Below, piece by piece: positions 4,968 to 6,185 of a DNA stretch of 6,185 bases. The stretch comes from Candidatus Cloacimonadota bacterium (GTDB lineage Bacteria > Cloacimonadota > Cloacimonadia > Cloacimonadales > TCS61): the NCBI GenBank assembly GCA_030596265.1, contig JAUVKM010000138.1, positions 1 to 6,185 on the forward strand. Direction: 5' to 3'. The first letter of the stretch is position 1, and each line of letters starts with the position of its first letter. The position numbers and the translations under genes are program-made. A model generated the notes under the pieces. That model was given only the letters and a program-made list of their open reading frames with translations, was not told where the DNA came from and ran no database searches.

Positions 4968-6185
4968 TCAATCTTCACATAGCACAGAATCTAAGATATT
5001 AAAATTAATTTTTTTAGGTTTTTGTGGAAGAGGAAGTTCAAATACTTTTCCCGATCCTTCAACCAATGTTCGGATTCTTACTTTCTGATTATTGCCAAAA
5101 TCAATTTCAATGGGGATATAACTTTTGAAGTTTTCACTTACATTTTTCTGCTCAATATTGCATTCTGCATAATATTTTCCATCATCCTTTTTTATAATGT
5201 CATAATTAAATTTAAATTTAGGGATTTCATTACCATAAACCCATTGATCAAAAAACCATGTCATATCTGTTCTCATGTGTTTTTCCACGATTTTCTTGAA
5301 ATCTTCCGTAGTTGCTGTGGAATTTTTATAAGTATTGTAGAAATCCTGCATCATTGTTTTGAAATTTGATTCATCATAGGTTTTAAGATCAATCATAAGA
5401 TTACGCAGCATATGAAAAACCCAACCCCCTTTATAATAGTTAATATAGTTTGGAGCTCTCGAACCAAGCCACAATGGACACTCAGATTCATCCTTATTTT
5501 TAGTTAGTTTGTGTTCTTTGGTTATTTTATTACGCCATTTGGTTAAGAATTCAAAGTACTTTTTTGTATCATTCAATGATGTCTGAATAAACCAGATACT
5601 GCTGAATTCTGCCAGACCTTCAAACAGCCATTTATCATGGTATGATCTGCTTCCAATTCCGCAACCCCACCACTGATGAGCAACTTCATGTGATCTTAGT
5701 TGAACAAAATCGGTTTTATTAATATCAATATCAAAATAAACTTTATAAACTGCATCTGTAATAAAATCATCCGAATAGAAATTGACCAGTCCGGGATATG
5801 CCTGACCGGAAAGAAATTGAGGGATCTCGGCTACGGTAAGTGTATCAAATTTACATTTTCCATAAACAGCTTGATAAAATGCTATACTGTTAGCAACATC
5901 TGCTTTTGCATCGTTCAGGTTTTTATTCAAGTGAAGCGAAAGAGCCGGTATAGAAGGATTATTAAATTCTTCATTCTTAAATTTACCCATATTAAACGGA
6001 GCAAAATTTACAGGATATTTAGTTACCCATCGAGCTGTTTTAACCTTTTTGAGCTTTCCTTCAGACACCTTTTTACCTACACTAATAAGGTCATAATTAG
6101 ATGGATAATGGAAAGTTAGATCGAAGTGTTTAAGGCTATAAGTTAAGTATTGAGGATACCAGAAATTAAAACTATGAATTTTTAC
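4968..6185 (-). CDS. M1-family zinc metallopeptidase (aminopeptidase N-like), C-terminal part
   Basis: The frame stays open to the right edge, giving 405 residues with the N-terminus missing. The GTG at 6066-6068 is internal: the 39 codons before it continue a typical M1 N-terminal beta domain (for example FDLTFHYPSNYDL), so it is not the start. M1 enzymes remove N-terminal residues from peptides. The zinc site HEVAHQWW is encoded at 5667-5690, and exactly 18 residues after the HExxH the third ligand Glu appears in WLFEGLAEF, giving the HExxH-x18-E signature. YYKGGWVFHMLR carries the family's catalytic Tyr region. WFFDQWVYGNEIP, near the C-terminal side, is also typical of the family. The tail then forms one short beta domain ending in VLCED, so the large helical C-terminal domain of E. 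coli PepN is absent, as in shorter bacterial M1 proteins. The substrate-amine motif GxMEN is replaced by GQAYPGLVNF (5778-5807). Export cannot be judged because the N-terminus is outside. Confidence 0.9.
   Translation of the reverse strand, partial: VKIHSFNFWYPQYLTYSLKHFDLTFHYPSNYDLISVGKKVSEGKLKKVKTARWVTKYPVNFAPFNMGKFKNEEFNNPSIPALSLHLNKNLNDAKADVANSIAFYQAVYGKCKFDTLTVAEIPQFLSGQAYPGLVNFYSDDFITDAVYKVYFDIDINKTDFVQLRSHEVAHQWWGCGIGSRSYHDKWLFEGLAEFSSIWFIQTSLNDTKKYFEFLTKWRNKITKEHKLTKNKDESECPLWLGSRAPNYINYYKGGWVFHMLRNLMIDLKTYDESNFKTMMQDFYNTYKNSTATTEDFKKIVEKHMRTDMTWFFDQWVYGNEIPKFKFNYDIIKKDDGKYYAECNIEQKNVSENFKSYIPIEIDFGNNQKVRIRTLVEGSGKVFELPLPQKPKKINFNILDSVLCED

Noticed and set aside
5782..5789. AATTGACC inside the M1 gene, like part of the second REP hairpin
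   Set aside because: It is a short match without the opposing arm or CTAC, within conserved coding sequence.
6066..6068. GTG as start of the M1 peptidase
   Set aside because: The frame continues without a stop to the window edge and encodes sequence typical of the M1 N-terminal domain, so the gene is partial and the GTG internal.
5700..6119. 139-codon open frame antisense to the M1 peptidase gene
   Set aside because: The minus strand here encodes recognisable M1 sequence; the antisense frame is an Ile/Lys/Cys-rich by-product of AT-rich codons.

Overview
This is an AT-rich stretch (about one third G+C by eye) of a Gram-negative-type, lipid A-making bacterium. The evidence is an lpxK gene, a beta-barrel-like outer-membrane protein fragment, and AGGA/GGAG-type ribosome sites. 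I cannot name the organism. The low G+C, short RAYT-type transposase and small intergenic palindromes would fit an uncultured lineage such as Cloacimonadota or a relative of the Bacteroidota/Fibrobacterota group, but that is a guess.

Layout. On the + strand, the end of an outer-membrane barrel-like gene (1-414) is followed after 3 nt by lpxK (418-1419), then by a REP-associated tyrosine transposase (RAYT, 1482-1967). On the - strand, reading towards it, are an M1-family zinc aminopeptidase (4968 to beyond the right edge), a GpsA-like glycerol-3-phosphate dehydrogenase (3754-4740) and a sodium:solute symporter family protein (2049-3506). The two groups converge at about 1968-2048.

The most interesting part is 1416-2078. 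The transposase gene is bracketed by two copies of a 59-nt composite repeat (1416-1474 and 1964-2022; 49 of 59 positions identical by my count). Each copy holds two different hairpins. The first has GTAG directly at its 5' foot. The second carries CTAC (GTAG on the other strand) at its outer foot in copy A and a decayed CTTA in copy B. A third, solitary copy of the second hairpin lies at 2054-2078. This is the layout of a REP/BIME element with its RAYT ('REPtron'). All three neighbouring genes end inside these elements: the GTAG supplies the TAG stop of lpxK and of the transposase, and the solitary hairpin encodes the last nine residues of the symporter.

The gaps between the minus-strand genes (3507-3753 and 4741-4967) hold no gene. 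The first contains two unrelated G/C-tract palindromes. The host genes are housekeeping (lipid A phosphorylation, phospholipid precursor synthesis, transport, peptide hydrolysis) and show no joint pathway beyond envelope and membrane biogenesis.
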